NCBI GenBank assembly: GCA_017500745.1
Contig: JAFVYE010000051.1
Location: 1-14,802, forward strand
Reading direction: 5' to 3'
DNA: 14,802 nt
Source of the DNA: Clostridia bacterium
GTDB taxonomy: Bacteria > Bacillota > Clostridia > Christensenellales > CAG-917
In this document: positions 14,683 through 14,802 of the stretch, in pieces
Layout: each line of letters starts with the position of its first letter
How positions within the stretch are numbered: the first letter of the stretch is position 1
Notes under the pieces: generated by a model
Database searches by the model: none
The model's input: only the letters and a program-made list of their open reading frames with translations
Told to the model about the DNA's origin: nothing
Translations under genes and position numbers: made by a program

Positions 14683-14802
14683 TTACACTCCGTGTTTCTT
14701 CAAGTTTTCAAGGACCTTGTCCAAGTTGGACTTGTTGAGGATGCTATATCGCTCATCCCAAACCTCTGCAGACCAAACTTCAAGATACGTGCCCTTTCCT
14801 AC
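14683..14802 (-). CDS. mraZ: Transcriptional regulator MraZ, C-terminal end only
   Basis: Only the last 39 codons are in the window; the rest continues past the right edge. The visible product contains KGTYLEVWSAEVWDERY followed by SILNKSNLDKVLENLKK. This resembles the second AbrB/SpoVT-like half of MraZ, where an E-x-W-x-x-E-x-W pattern is typical. MraZ is a ring-shaped DNA-binding protein that controls transcription of the dcw cluster from repeats in front of its own gene. The frame is intact and ends at TAA 14683-14685, one base before rsmH. Identification rests on this short piece plus the position directly before rsmH. Confidence 0.85.
   Translation of the reverse strand, partial: VGKGTYLEVWSAEVWDERYSILNKSNLDKVLENLKKHGV

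Overview
The window is one co-oriented block on the minus strand. It holds most of a division and cell wall (dcw) cluster followed by the early sporulation sigma operon, in the order mraZ (3' end only), rsmH, an ftsL-position gene, ftsI/spoVD, murE, mraY, murD, ftsW, murA, ftsA, ftsZ, spoIIGA, sigE, sigG (5' part only). The chain ftsZ-spoIIGA-sigE-sigG, a pro-sequence on SigE and an aspartic-protease DSGN motif in SpoIIGA point to an endospore-forming Bacillota. The AT-rich DNA and the compact gene set fit the class Clostridia better than Bacillus. MurE carries the DNPR motif of meso-diaminopimelate-adding enzymes. I cannot name a genus.

From the right edge leftwards, the signals I can see suggest four transcription units. 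(1) mraZ-rsmH-ftsL-like-spoVD ends at a strong intrinsic terminator (about 11181-11205). (2) murE-mraY-murD-ftsW-murA starts at a good sigma-A promoter whose -10 box lies inside a perfect 22-bp palindrome. Its genes are tightly coupled, with ATGA overlaps at murE/mraY, mraY/murD and murD/ftsW and a 20-base overlap at ftsW/murA. (3) ftsA-ftsZ has its own promoter with perfect TTGACA and TATAAT hexamers, helically phased A-tracts upstream and a GC-rich hairpin in the leader. It ends at a hairpin near 2194-2223. (4) spoIIGA-sigE-sigG has no promoter I could identify with confidence.

Together the genes cover lipid I synthesis and its precursors (MurA, MurD, MurE, MraY), septal glycan polymerisation and crosslinking (FtsW with the class B PBP), the cytoskeletal ring (FtsA, FtsZ), and the mother-cell and forespore sigma factors that act once the asymmetric septum is made. 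murB, murF, murG and divIB/ftsQ, common members of such clusters, are absent here.

The main oddities are: an apparent one-base deletion splitting ftsZ just before its GTP-binding signature; a long acidic N-terminal extension on FtsZ; an FtsA with eroded nucleotide-binding glycines; and a gene in the ftsL position whose product has a long, apparently disordered cytoplasmic part and no extracellular coiled coil. I found no mobile element, CRISPR array, tRNA or rRNA, no gene-free stretch over 300 bases, and no wholly new system. This is a conserved housekeeping region with several unusual details.
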